Positions 8,378 to 17,267 of a stretch of DNA of 64,000 nt are shown in pieces (the first letter of the stretch is position 1; each line of letters begins with the position of its first letter). Position numbers and translations under genes: made by a program. The stretch covers positions 1 through 64,000 of the forward strand of contig NZ_SJZJ01000011.1 of assembly GCF_004337475.1 (NCBI RefSeq), given 5' to 3'. The DNA comes from Nocardioides jejuensis (lineage in GTDB: Bacteria; Actinomycetota; Actinomycetes; Propionibacteriales; Nocardioidaceae). Below the pieces are notes generated by a model. The model did not search any database, was not told the DNA's origin, and saw only the letters and a program-made list of their open reading frames with translations.

Positions 8378-9982
8378 TCAACAGGGGGCGATGGTGCGGC
8401 GCTTGCCCGGCACCCGCGGCTCACGGCGCGGCACCGCGCGCGAGAACGTCTCGATCAGCAGCCTCCGCGTCTGGCTCGGCAGCACGACGTCATCGATGCC
8501 GAAGCCGTCGGCACCCAGCAGCGGGTCGATGTTGGCCCGCATCAGCTCGATGAACTCGGCCCGCTTCTTCTCCGGCTCCGGGTCGTCGAGATAGACCGAC
8601 TTGAACGCGATGTCGACCGCACTCTCGACCGGGATCGCGCACAGCTCAGCGGTCGGCCAGGCCAGGCTCAGGTCGGCGTCGATGCTCCGGCCGCCACCCA
8701 TCACGACGTACGCCGCGCCGTACGCCTTGCGGGTGGTGATCACGACACGAGGGACGGTGGCGTTGGCCAGCTCGAACGCGATCCGCGCGCTGCGGCGGAC
8801 CAGGCGGCTCTCCTCGGCGGCGGTGCCGACCTGGAAGCCGGGCATGTCGATGAGGACGACGACCGGCAGGCCGAACGTGTCGCAGACGGCCACGAAGCCG
8901 CCGAGCTTCTCCGACGCCGGACCGTCGATCGCTCCACCGAAGACCTGCGGCTGGTTGGCGACGATGCCCACCGGCCGGCCGGCGAGGCGGACGAACGCGC
9001 ACACCATGTTGGGCGCATAGCCGGGCTTGATCTCGAAGACGCTCTCGTCGTCGGCGAGCCCCTCGATGACGTCGCGGACGTCGTACGCCTGGCGCATGTT
9101 GGCCGGGACCAGGCTGTCGAGCCGGTCGGCGAAGTGCCCCGGACCGGCGGTGCGGTCGCCGACGTTCTGGGCGCCGTCCTGCCAGGACGGGAGGTAGGAG
9201 AGGTAGAGCCGGATCGCGTCGAGCGCCTCGTGCTCGTCGTCGACGGCGAGGTCCACGACGCCGCGACGGGCGCAGTTGTCGGCGCCGCCGAGCTCCTCGT
9301 TGGTGGCGTCCTCGCCGGTGCCGTTCTTCACCAGGAAGTCGCTGCTCAGCCCCATCGTGCCCATGCCGCGGACGATCACGACGAAGTCGCAGCACGCCGC
9401 CAGGTTGCCCGGTGCACCGAAGCCCGGGCCGAGCATCGCGGAGACCAGCGGCACGTAGCCGGAGAGGTCGCACATCTTCATCAGCAGCTCGGATCCCGGG
9501 GCTGCGAGCCGCGAGTCGAGCGCCTCCTGCATGCGGTGACCACCGCCGTCGTGCAGCAGCACCATGGGGATCCGGTCGTGCAGCGCGCGGTCGGCGATGC
9601 GCATCACCTTCGCCATGCCGACCGCGCCGTTGCTGCCACCGAGCACCGTGAAGTCGAACGCCGCAATCGCGACCGGCCGGCCGTCGACGTACCCGATGCC
9701 GGTGACGACGCCGTCCGCCGGCGCGACCAGTGGCGCGGCTCCGTTGTTGGAGGGGCCCGGGCCGGCCAGGCCCCCGAACTCGATGAACTCCTCGCCAGCG
9801 AGGTAGGCGATCCGCTCCCGCGCGGTCAGCTTGCCGCGTGCGTGCTGCTTCGCGACCTTGTCGGCGCGCGCGTCGTCGAGGAGCGCGGCGCGGGCCGTCT
9901 CGACGCGAGCGACGAGGACCTGCTCCGCGGTCAGCCCGACCGTCTCGGGACCGGCGGTCGGGGTGACGATGTCGGTGGTCAT
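8378..9982 (-). CDS. acyl-CoA carboxylase beta subunit (carboxyltransferase)
   Basis: Biotin-dependent carboxyltransferase of 534 aa, of the propionyl/methylcrotonyl/acetyl-CoA carboxylase beta family. The N-terminal half contains GKLTARERI and the acyl-CoA pocket region DFTVLGGSNGAVGMAK. The C-terminal half contains GPASEKLGGF, DMPGFQVG and KAYGAAYVVMGG. It transfers CO2 from carboxybiotin to an acyl-CoA; the acyl specificity cannot be fixed here. No biotin carboxylase/carrier subunit is encoded in the window, so it must use one encoded elsewhere. The start at 9982 overlaps the upstream tetR stop by one base (TGATG), so the pair is co-transcribed. Confidence 0.88.
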   Translation of the reverse strand: MTTDIVTPTAGPETVGLTAEQVLVARVETARAALLDDARADKVAKQHARGKLTARERIAYLAGEEFIEFGGLAGPGPSNNGAAPLVAPADGVVTGIGYVDGRPVAIAAFDFTVLGGSNGAVGMAKVMRIADRALHDRIPMVLLHDGGGHRMQEALDSRLAAPGSELLMKMCDLSGYVPLVSAMLGPGFGAPGNLAACCDFVVIVRGMGTMGLSSDFLVKNGTGEDATNEELGGADNCARRGVVDLAVDDEHEALDAIRLYLSYLPSWQDGAQNVGDRTAGPGHFADRLDSLVPANMRQAYDVRDVIEGLADDESVFEIKPGYAPNMVCAFVRLAGRPVGIVANQPQVFGGAIDGPASEKLGGFVAVCDTFGLPVVVLIDMPGFQVGTAAEESRLVRRSARIAFELANATVPRVVITTRKAYGAAYVVMGGGRSIDADLSLAWPTAELCAIPVESAVDIAFKSVYLDDPEPEKKRAEFIELMRANIDPLLGADGFGIDDVVLPSQTRRLLIETFSRAVPRREPRVPGKRRTIAPC

Positions 9983-10605
9983 CAGTGCTCCTCGGGAGTG
10001 ATGGCAGTGAGAGTGGTCAGCAGGAGCGGCTTGAGCGAGCGCCACTCGGCGTCGAGGTCGGCATCGACGTACAGCGCACGGCGCATGGCCAGGCCGCGCA
10101 TCGTCGCGACGGCATACCGGCCCGCAAGGGCGCCAGCGGGCGTCGCGAGCTCGGGAGCGATCGAGGCAGCCAGCGCGACACCCTCGCGATCGATGCGCTC
10201 CTCGACGGTGAGGAGGTGCTCGCGGAGCTCGGGATTGGTCCGGGCGGCAACCCACAGCTCGAGCGCCACCACGAATGTCGGGCCGGCGTAGAACTGCCAC
10301 ACGACGTCGAGCGCCGCTTCGGCTCCGCGACGCGGCTCGCGCTCGAGATCGGCCCGGGCATCGGCGATCCGACGGGCAGCGAGAGCATCGACCGCTGCCG
10401 CGACGAGGGCGGCCTTCGTGCCGAACTGGTGAAGATGCGTGCCGACCGTGCGCCCGGCCCGCTTGCACACGTCCGCGACCGTCAGTCCGGCGAACCCGGA
10501 CTCGTCGAGCACCTCAAGCGCGGCATTCAGCAACTCCAGTCGACTTGCGGCGGTGCGCTCGGCCTGGCTGCGACCCACGGCCCGCGGTGGGCTCTCCGTC
10601 GTCAT
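9982..10605 (-). CDS. TetR-family transcriptional regulator
   Basis: Regulator of 207 aa. The TetR helix-turn-helix lies in about residues 18-65 (AALEVLDESGFAGLTVADVC, then TVGTHLHQFGTKAAL) and is followed by an all-helical ligand domain. It is the first gene of a two-gene operon with the acyl-CoA carboxylase beta subunit, so it probably controls that enzyme in response to an acyl-CoA (inference). The start ATG at 10605 lies 19 bases downstream of a TTACGT-ACGTAA inverted repeat that is the likely autoregulatory operator. It is divergent from a peroxiredoxin gene. Confidence 0.87.
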   Translation of the reverse strand: MTTESPPRAVGRSQAERTAASRLELLNAALEVLDESGFAGLTVADVCKRAGRTVGTHLHQFGTKAALVAAAVDALAARRIADARADLEREPRRGAEAALDVVWQFYAGPTFVVALELWVAARTNPELREHLLTVEERIDREGVALAASIAPELATPAGALAGRYAVATMRGLAMRRALYVDADLDAEWRSLKPLLLTTLTAITPEEH

Positions 10606-10623
10606 GCGTCGACGCTAGCACTC

Positions 10624-10640
10624 TTACGTTATGGACGTAA
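10624..10640. promoter_or_regulatory. TetR-type operator in the tetR/peroxiredoxin divergent spacer
   Basis: TTACGT and ACGTAA form perfect six-base arms around a five-base spacer (TATGG), 19 bases upstream of the tetR start and 107 bases upstream of the peroxiredoxin start. The size and position fit a TetR dimer site controlling tetR and the carboxylase gene. Confidence 0.6.
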
Positions 10641-10746
10641 CGCAAATGGCGGATGGTTTTTGGCCCCGGGGCGTCGGCTGCGGCCAGGCCCGGAGGTCTG
10701 GCGCAGCGGGTGGCGCCGTAGGCTCGACAGCACCGGAAGGAGCACC

Positions 10747-11202
10747 ATGCGCAAGGACCAGACCGCCCCCGACTTCGAGCTGCCCGACCAGGACGGGAAG
10801 CCCTGGCGACTCTCGGAGGCACTTGCCGACGGCCCCGTGGCGCTCTTCTTCTACCCGGCCGCCAACACGCCGATCTGCACGAAGCAGGCCTGCCACTTCC
10901 GCAACCTGTCCGCGGAGTTCGCGGCTGCCGGAGTCCAGCGCGTCGGGATCAGCCGCGACCAGATCGGCGTCCAGGCCGGCTTCAGCGCGCGGTTCGACCT
11001 CGACTACCCGCTCCTCGCGGACGTCGACGGCGCGGTGGCCTCTGCGTACGGCGTCCGGCGAGCGCTCGGCGGCATCGTCCTGCCGACGAAGCGGTGGACG
11101 TTCGCGATCGCCCAGGACGGGCGGATCGCCGACGTCATCAGCAGCGAGCTCAACGCCACGGTCCACGCGGACCGGGCGCTCGCCGCCCTCAGCCAGGCCT
11201 GA
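10747..11202 (+). CDS. peroxiredoxin, BCP/AhpC-TSA type
   Basis: Thiol peroxidase of 151 aa with a thioredoxin fold. The peroxidatic Cys44 lies in NTPICTKQACHF, with a second Cys49 five residues on. This is the BCP arrangement of an atypical two-Cys enzyme that reduces hydroperoxides using thioredoxin or a similar thiol. The start at 10747 has the ribosome site GGAAGGAG seven to eight bases upstream. It is divergent from the tetR-carboxylase operon. Whether the palindrome in that spacer also affects this gene cannot be told. Confidence 0.88.
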   Translation: MRKDQTAPDFELPDQDGKPWRLSEALADGPVALFFYPAANTPICTKQACHFRNLSAEFAAAGVQRVGISRDQIGVQAGFSARFDLDYPLLADVDGAVASAYGVRRALGGIVLPTKRWTFAIAQDGRIADVISSELNATVHADRALAALSQA

Positions 11203-11214
11203 CCCCGGCGCCGG

Positions 11215-11754
11215 TCAGGCGTCCCGCTCGAGCACGAAGAAGTACGGCGCGGGGTGCTCGCGGTAGTCCATGACGCCGAGCAGGGTGTCCGCGTCGACCC
11301 GACGGAAGACGTCGATGATCGGCAGGTCGTCGTAGACCATCGCGGCCGACACGACGCCCCGGTGCTCGACGTTGCGCAGGCGCGCGCCGTGGCGTCGGGT
11401 GCGGAGCAGCGGACGCATGCGCCCGCTGATCGGCTTCGCCCGCTCCACGAGCGACGGCGGCACCCTGCCGGCGAGCCCCAGCGGCATGCGCCGCGGGCTC
11501 ACGGGATAGATCGCGCCCGACGCCGTCCGGAAGAGCAGCGGGTGCACGTGGTCGATGTCGTCGAACTGCTTGCCGTACCAGCCCGAGGGCTCGAGGAGCC
11601 CGTCGAGCGGGTGGCCGGTCGCGATCTCCCAACCGTGCCAGCGGCCCGTGATCGCGGCCGCGTCGACCGCCGCGAGCGAGTCGAAGAAGGCCAGCGCGTC
11701 AGCGGCATCAGCGCGTACGCCGAGCTCGCGCAGTGTCGTCAGGGGATTCGTCAT
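11215..11754 (-). CDS. DUF4334 / GXWXG domain protein
   Basis: Protein of 179 aa. The GXWXG motif appears as GRWHG near residue 36, followed by WYGKQFDDIDHVHPL. The C-terminal DUF4334 part contains RGVVSAAMVYDDLPIIDVFR and MDYRE. The family is widespread in actinobacteria near oxidoreductase and lipid genes, but its function is not established. I chose the start at 11754 (MTNPLTTLREL), 13 bases after the GMC oxidoreductase stop. It is the last gene of the five-gene operon led by the alpha/beta hydrolase. Confidence 0.82.
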   Translation of the reverse strand: MTNPLTTLRELGVRADAADALAFFDSLAAVDAAAITGRWHGWEIATGHPLDGLLEPSGWYGKQFDDIDHVHPLLFRTASGAIYPVSPRRMPLGLAGRVPPSLVERAKPISGRMRPLLRTRRHGARLRNVEHRGVVSAAMVYDDLPIIDVFRRVDADTLLGVMDYREHPAPYFFVLERDA

Positions 11755-11767
11755 CAGGCGGCGCCTC

Positions 11768-13435
11768 TCAGGCGGGAAGGCGGAGTGCGCCGGGCGCGGA
11801 TGCCGGGACCGCCGGCTGGTGCGGCGCGACGGCACCGATCCGCGAGTACGCCGCCCCGAGCGCGGGCCGCGGGTCGGCCTCGCCCTTGTTGGGCCAGAAG
11901 GACATCGCCCGCTCGGCCTGGGCGGTGATGGTGAGCGACGGGTTCACCCCGAGGTTGGCGGTGATCGCCGAGCCGTCGGCGATGTGCAGGCCGGGGTGGC
12001 CGTAGATCCGCTGCCAGGGGTCGATCACGCCGGTGGCCGCGGAGTCACCGATCGTGCAGCCGCCGATGTAGTGGGCGGTCGCCGGGATGTTGAAGATGTC
12101 GGTGACGATGTTGCCGGTGTCGGCGTCCGCGTGCGCGGCGTACTGCCGGGCCACGTCGTGAGCCACCGGGATCCAGTCGGGGTTCGGCTCCCCCGTGCCC
12201 TGCTTCGTCTTGAGCAGCCCTCGCTTCAGGTAGGAGGTGAGCGAGTTGTCGAGCGACTGCATCACCAGCAGGATCACCGACCGCTCCGAGGCCCGCCGCA
12301 CGCTGAGCGAGCGGGCGAACATCAGCGGGTGCAGCACCATCGTCAGCAGGAACCTGAGGAAGCGGAACGCGCCGCCGTCCACCATCGGCACGGTCTGGAG
12401 GAAGAGCGAGTTCTGGCCCTTGCCGTAGGTGCAGACCTCGACGTGGGTCTGCGGCTCGGGATGGATCGAGGACGTGATCGCCACGCCCTGGGCGAAGTCG
12501 TGGCGGCTCTGGCTCTGCACGCCGATGATCGCCTCGGAGTTGGAGCGGGTCAGCTCGCCGAGGCGGTCGGAGAGACCGGGCAGCGTGCCGTCGTCCTTGA
12601 GCTTGTGGAGCAGCTTCTGGGTGCCGAGGGCGGCGGCCGCGAAGACCACCTGGTCGGCCGTGAAGGTGCGGCGTCCCTTGCGGAGCTTGCCGTTGGAGCG
12701 CTCGGTCTCGACGACGTACCCGCCCGTGCCGTCCTCCGCGACGGAGGTGACCGTGGTCAGCGGGTGCACCTCGGCGCCGTTCTTCTCGGCGAGGTGGAGG
12801 TAGTTGAGCGTGGTGGTGTTCTTCGCGTTGTGCTTGCAGCCGGTGAAGCACTCCGAGCAGTGGATGCAGCCCGCGCGCCGCGGCCCGGCGCCACCGAAGT
12901 AGGGGTCGTCGACCTCCACGCCTTCGTTGCCCTCGTTGAAGAAGACGCCGACGTTGGTCTTGTGGAAGGTGTCCGCGACACCGCGGTCACGGGCGACCTG
13001 CAGCAGCAGCTCGTCCTTGGGCCCCATCCGCGGGTTCTCGACCACGCCGAGCATCCGCTTCGCCTGGTCGTAGTGCGGCGCGAGCTCGTCGGCCCAGTCG
13101 GTGATGTGCTGCCAGGCCGGGTCGCGGTAGAAGTCCGGCAGCGGCTCGTAGAGCGTGTTGCCGTAGATCAGCGACCCGCCACCGACGCCGGCGCCGCTGA
13201 AGACGAGGCACTTGCCGAGCGCGCTGATCCGCTGCGGGCCGGTCAGGCCCAGGCGGGGTGCCCAGATCGACTTGCGGATGTTCCAGTTGGTCTTCGGGAA
13301 GTCCCCGGCGTCCCAGCGTCGCCCTGCCTCGAGTACGCCGACCCGGTACCCCTTCTCGGTCAGGCGCAGCGCCGTGACGCTGCCGCCAAACCCGGACCCG
13401 ATGACGAGGACGTCGTAGTCACGGGAAGCACTCAT
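11768..13435 (-). CDS. GMC-family FAD oxidoreductase (ChoD-like)
   Basis: FAD-dependent alcohol/sterol oxidase or dehydrogenase of 555 aa. The dinucleotide fold is at the N-terminus (VIGSGFGG, about 11-18). The GMC region GGGSLIYGNTLYEP lies near 95, and the C-terminal HYIGGCTIGDSAATGVIDP carries the GMC active-site region. A cysteine-rich stretch, CIHCSECFTGC near residue 188, resembles the one in mycobacterial ChoD-type proteins. The start at 13435 overlaps the monooxygenase stop (ATGA). In this operon it likely oxidises an alcohol in a hydrophobic-substrate pathway. Cholesterol itself is not implied. Confidence 0.88.
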   Translation of the reverse strand: MSASRDYDVLVIGSGFGGSVTALRLTEKGYRVGVLEAGRRWDAGDFPKTNWNIRKSIWAPRLGLTGPQRISALGKCLVFSGAGVGGGSLIYGNTLYEPLPDFYRDPAWQHITDWADELAPHYDQAKRMLGVVENPRMGPKDELLLQVARDRGVADTFHKTNVGVFFNEGNEGVEVDDPYFGGAGPRRAGCIHCSECFTGCKHNAKNTTTLNYLHLAEKNGAEVHPLTTVTSVAEDGTGGYVVETERSNGKLRKGRRTFTADQVVFAAAALGTQKLLHKLKDDGTLPGLSDRLGELTRSNSEAIIGVQSQSRHDFAQGVAITSSIHPEPQTHVEVCTYGKGQNSLFLQTVPMVDGGAFRFLRFLLTMVLHPLMFARSLSVRRASERSVILLVMQSLDNSLTSYLKRGLLKTKQGTGEPNPDWIPVAHDVARQYAAHADADTGNIVTDIFNIPATAHYIGGCTIGDSAATGVIDPWQRIYGHPGLHIADGSAITANLGVNPSLTITAQAERAMSFWPNKGEADPRPALGAAYSRIGAVAPHQPAVPASAPGALRLPA

Positions 13436-14883
13436 CGCGACACCGCCTCGTAGTCCGCCGCGCGGAACTTCGCGCGGGCCTTGTACTGCGCCCCCAGCCA
13501 GGGCCAGTTGGTCGTGATCCGGCCGTCGGCCTGGCGGTACCAGGACGTGCACTGGCTCCAGACCGAGCCGCCGAGCTCGGCCTGCACCGCGTCGTCGTAC
13601 GCCTGCTCGACGTCGGCGCGCACCTCGAGCGGGGCGCCTGCCTCGACGAGGTGCTCGACGTAGTCGCCGAGGTACTTCGCCTGCGCCTCGAGGAAGTAGA
13701 TGATCGAGCCGCCTCCGGTGTTGGTGTTGGGGCCGTACATCACGAAGAGGTTCGGGAAGTTCGGCACGGTCATGCCGTAGTAGGCGTGCGCACCCTGCTT
13801 CCACTCCTCCGCCAGCGGCAGCCCACCTGCGCCGGTGATCTCCATCGGCGCGAGGAACTCCGTCGCCTTGAACCCGGTGCCCCAGACGATCACGTCGCAG
13901 GGGTGCTCGGCGCCGTCAGCCGTGACCACACCGGTCGGGGTGATCGAGGAGATCCGGTCGGTGACCACGTCGACGTTCGGCTGGGCGAGCGCGGGCAGGT
14001 AGTTGTTGGAGAACAGGATCCGCTTGCAGCCGACCGGATAGTCCGGCCAGACCTTCTCGAAGAGACCGGGCTTCGCCTTGGTCTGCCGCTTCATGTGCGA
14101 CCGCGAGAGGGCCCGGATGCCGCGCGCGAGCGGCTTCGAGTAGACCCACGCGATGCTCAGGCTCTCCACCACGGAGTACCAGGTGGCGCGCTCGGCCAGC
14201 TCGGTCACCGGCACCTTCTCGAAGACCTTGTGGTGCAGCGGCGAGAACTTCTTGTCCATGCGCGGCACGATGTGCGGAGGCGTGCGCTGGAACAGGTCGA
14301 GGTGCGCGACCTCCTGCTGCAGCTCCGGCACGAACTGGATCGCGCTCGCGCCGGTGCCGATCACCGCGACCCGCTTGCCGGCCAGGTCGACATCGTGGTC
14401 CCAGAGTGCCGAGTGGAACGCCGGCCCCGCGAACGTGTCGCGGCCCGGGATGTCGGCGTACGCCGGACGGCTGAGCTGGCCGACCGCGGAGACAAGGACG
14501 TCGACGACGAGCTCCTCACCACCGGCCAGCGCGACGGTCCAGGTGCCGGTGGCGTCGTCGTACGCCGCCCCGGTGACCTCGGCGTTCAACCGGATGTGCC
14601 GGCGCACGTCGTACTTGTCGACGACGCCGTGGATGTAGTCGAGGATCGCGGGCTGGCGGGAGAAGCGGTGCGGCCAGCGCGGGTTCGGCTCGAACGAGTA
14701 GGAGTAGAACGGCGACGGGACGTCACAGGCGGCACCCGGGTAGGTGTTCTCGCGCCAGACGCCGCCGACGTCGCTGCCCTTCTCGAGCATGACGATGTCG
14801 TGGAAGCCGCGCTTCTTGAGCTCGATGACGGCAGCGATGCCGCCGAAGCCGGTGCCGATGACGGCGATGCGGGGAGTGCTCAT
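13432..14883 (-). CDS. flavin-containing monooxygenase, Baeyer-Villiger type
   Basis: FAD/NADPH monooxygenase of 483 aa. The FAD motif GTGFGG is near residue 10. The Baeyer-Villiger fingerprint appears as FAGPAFHSALWD near 153-164, and the NADPH motif GTGASA near 178. It is related to mycobacterial EthA/MymA-type enzymes that insert oxygen next to a carbonyl to form an ester or lactone. The fingerprint ends in D rather than P, as in part of this family. It is co-transcribed with a hydrolase, an aldehyde dehydrogenase and a GMC oxidoreductase, which suggests ketone to ester to acid plus alcohol processing (inference). Confidence 0.9.
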   Translation of the reverse strand: MSTPRIAVIGTGFGGIAAVIELKKRGFHDIVMLEKGSDVGGVWRENTYPGAACDVPSPFYSYSFEPNPRWPHRFSRQPAILDYIHGVVDKYDVRRHIRLNAEVTGAAYDDATGTWTVALAGGEELVVDVLVSAVGQLSRPAYADIPGRDTFAGPAFHSALWDHDVDLAGKRVAVIGTGASAIQFVPELQQEVAHLDLFQRTPPHIVPRMDKKFSPLHHKVFEKVPVTELAERATWYSVVESLSIAWVYSKPLARGIRALSRSHMKRQTKAKPGLFEKVWPDYPVGCKRILFSNNYLPALAQPNVDVVTDRISSITPTGVVTADGAEHPCDVIVWGTGFKATEFLAPMEITGAGGLPLAEEWKQGAHAYYGMTVPNFPNLFVMYGPNTNTGGGSIIYFLEAQAKYLGDYVEHLVEAGAPLEVRADVEQAYDDAVQAELGGSVWSQCTSWYRQADGRITTNWPWLGAQYKARAKFRAADYEAVSR

Positions 14884-14897
14884 GATCTCGTCCTTCG

Positions 14898-16367
14898 TCA
14901 GCGTCCGTGGAGCCAGCCGAGCAGGCGGGGCAGGAACCGGTTGAGCCAGCCGGCGCGGCCGAAGCTGAGCAGCCGGACACCCGGGATGGGGTACTTCTGG
15001 GTCGCGACCGCGCGGGTGCGGGTGAACTCGCGCAGCCCCTCCGGCCCGTGGATCCGGCCGAACCCGCTCTGGCCGCGGCCACCGAGCGGCAGGGCCGCCA
15101 TGCCGGCGAAGCCAAGCACCGAGTTGACCGAGATCTGGCTGGTGTCGAGCTGCTCGACGATCTCCGCGGCGTGACCGCGCGAGAAGACCGCACCCGCCAG
15201 GCCGAAGGGGACGTCGTTCGCGAGCTTCACCGCCTCGTCGAGCGAGTCCACCGTCGTCACCGTGAGCGTCGGCCCGAAGGTCTCCTCCTGGATCGCCGAC
15301 GAGCTGTGCGCCGGGTCGAGGATGACCACTGGGGCGATGTAGCGCTCCCCGATGCTCTCCGGGCCACCGACCACGGCGGTGCCGCCGCTGGCGATCGCGT
15401 CCTCGACGTGCCGGCGGACGATGCCGATCTGGCTCGGCATGGTCATCGGCCCGTACGACGCCTTCGGCCCGCTGCCCGGCGCGATGCCCGAGACCGCCGT
15501 GGTGAGCTCGGCGAGGAACTCGTCGCGGACGCCCGCCTCGACGTACACGCGCTCGATGCCGACGCAGGTCTGGCCGCTGTTGGCCATCGCACCGAAGGCG
15601 ATGGCGTCGGCTGCTGCCTTGATGTCCGCGTCGGCGGCCACGATCGCGGCGTCCTTGCCACCGAGCTCCATGACGACCGGGACGAGCGTCTCGGCGCAGG
15701 CCGCCATCACCTTGCTGCCGGTCGCGGCCGATCCGGTGAACGCCAGCTTGTCGACGCCGGCGCGGCACAGCGCGGCACCCGTCTCGCCGTACCCGGTGAT
15801 GAGGGAGAGAACGCCGACGGGGGCCTCGGGATTGGCGGCGGCGAACGCCTCGACGTACCACCGGCCGATCGCCGGGGTGTGCTCGCTCGGCTTGAAGACG
15901 ACGGTGTTGCCTGCGGCCAGGGCGGTGGCGATGGAGCCGTTGGGCGTGAAGATCGGGTAGTTCCAGGGGCCGATCACGCCGACGACGCCGAACGGCACGT
16001 GCTCCACGCGAGCGGAGAAGTTGGCCAGCAGGAAACCGGGCTTCCGCTTCTCGGGGGCGAGCACCTTGCCGGCCTTCTTCGCGTTCCAGTCGATGTGCTC
16101 GATGGCGAGCATCAGCTCGAGAGTGGCGTCGATGCGCGGCTTGCCGTTCTCACGGTGCATGAGCTCGACCAGCTCGCCACGGTGGCGGACGATGTGCCGC
16201 TTCCAGGCGAGCAGCGCCGTGCGGCGACCGTCGTAGCCCTGGGCGCGCCACCAGACCGCGGCCTCGCGTGCCTGGGCGACGATCGCGCGCACCTGCTCGT
16301 CGGTGTGGACGGGCAGGACGGCGACCACCTCGTCGGTGGCCGGGTTCGTGCTGACCAGCTCTGTCAT
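14898..16367 (-). CDS. aldehyde dehydrogenase family protein
   Basis: NAD(P)-dependent aldehyde dehydrogenase of 489 aa. The cofactor region is GPWNYPIFT near 130, the general-base Glu is in MELGGKDA near 238 and the catalytic Cys in SGQTCVG near 271. All are present, so it should be active. The hydrophobic C-terminus (about residues 455-489) resembles the fatty-aldehyde dehydrogenase subgroup and may associate with membrane. The start at 16367 overlaps the hydrolase stop (ATGA), and the next gene follows after 14 bases. It probably oxidises the aldehyde formed from the alcohol product of the pathway. Confidence 0.9.
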   Translation of the reverse strand: MTELVSTNPATDEVVAVLPVHTDEQVRAIVAQAREAAVWWRAQGYDGRRTALLAWKRHIVRHRGELVELMHRENGKPRIDATLELMLAIEHIDWNAKKAGKVLAPEKRKPGFLLANFSARVEHVPFGVVGVIGPWNYPIFTPNGSIATALAAGNTVVFKPSEHTPAIGRWYVEAFAAANPEAPVGVLSLITGYGETGAALCRAGVDKLAFTGSAATGSKVMAACAETLVPVVMELGGKDAAIVAADADIKAAADAIAFGAMANSGQTCVGIERVYVEAGVRDEFLAELTTAVSGIAPGSGPKASYGPMTMPSQIGIVRRHVEDAIASGGTAVVGGPESIGERYIAPVVILDPAHSSSAIQEETFGPTLTVTTVDSLDEAVKLANDVPFGLAGAVFSRGHAAEIVEQLDTSQISVNSVLGFAGMAALPLGGRGQSGFGRIHGPEGLREFTRTRAVATQKYPIPGVRLLSFGRAGWLNRFLPRLLGWLHGR

Positions 16368-17176
16368 GACTTCTCCTGCACGCGGGCGACGGTGTCGATG
16401 ACCACCTCGGCGCAGAGCGCCGGGTCGTCGTTGAAGGGAAGGTGCCCGCAACCGGGCAGGTCGACGTGGGTGGCGAACGGCAGTGCCGCCCGGGCACGGG
16501 CGCTCTGCGTGCGGTGAGTCAGAAGCACGTCGCGCGTGCCCCAGGCGACCGTCACCGGGATGTCGCGCAGCCCGCCGAGGTCGATGCCCGGCCGCACCGT
16601 GTAGCCGGCGAACGCCGCGCGGGCTGCCGCGAACGCCGTCGCGTCGCGCAGCCCGGCGACATCGGCACGCGCCGTGTCGGGGTCGACCCGGGTCGGGTGT
16701 CCGAAGAACGGCGCGAGCAGCGCAGCGCGGCCGGGCTTCGTCTCGACGGCCCGCTCCAGCACGGGCGCGGCGACGGTGGACGCGCCGCGCATCGCGGTCA
16801 GCAGGCCCTGGGTCCAGCGGAGGCCCGGCGCCCGCCAGAAGCCGATCGGCGAGAACGCCGTGACGCTGGCGACGACGCCCTGGCGACCCAGCTCGAGGCC
16901 GATGCCGCCACCCATCGAGTTGCCGACGAGGTGGGGGCGCTCGATGCCCTCGGCCGCCAGCCACGACGCCAGCCAGGCGGCGTACCCGTAGGGGCCGGGG
17001 GCGACGCCGTCGACAGGAGGCGTCGCGCCGAAGCCGGGCAGGTCGATCGCGATGACCTCGCGGTTGTCGCGGGCCAGCCGGTCGAGGATCGGCTCGAAGA
17101 CCTGCCAGCGACTGCCGATGCCGTGCACGAGGACGACCGGCGCGCCCGTGCCGGCGCGGAAGTGGGAGATGCTCAC
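16364..17176 (-). CDS. alpha/beta hydrolase
   Basis: Esterase/lactonase-type hydrolase of 270 aa. The oxyanion region is LVHGIGSRW near residue 16, the nucleophile elbow GNSMGGG near 92-98, the Asp in WGTRDVLL near 215 and the catalytic His in GCGHLPF near 246. The triad is complete. It is the first gene of the operon and is divergent from the AraC/VirS-like regulator. It could open the ester or lactone made by the Baeyer-Villiger enzyme two genes downstream (inference). Confidence 0.88.
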   Translation of the reverse strand: MSISHFRAGTGAPVVLVHGIGSRWQVFEPILDRLARDNREVIAIDLPGFGATPPVDGVAPGPYGYAAWLASWLAAEGIERPHLVGNSMGGGIGLELGRQGVVASVTAFSPIGFWRAPGLRWTQGLLTAMRGASTVAAPVLERAVETKPGRAALLAPFFGHPTRVDPDTARADVAGLRDATAFAAARAAFAGYTVRPGIDLGGLRDIPVTVAWGTRDVLLTHRTQSARARAALPFATHVDLPGCGHLPFNDDPALCAEVVIDTVARVQEKS

Positions 17177-17267
17177 GCTGCCATTAGAGCGGTCCGGACC
17201 CGATGACGACCATCACAACTGACGCCGAATTCTTTCGACTTTCCGCCACCGGTGACAGGATACCGAC

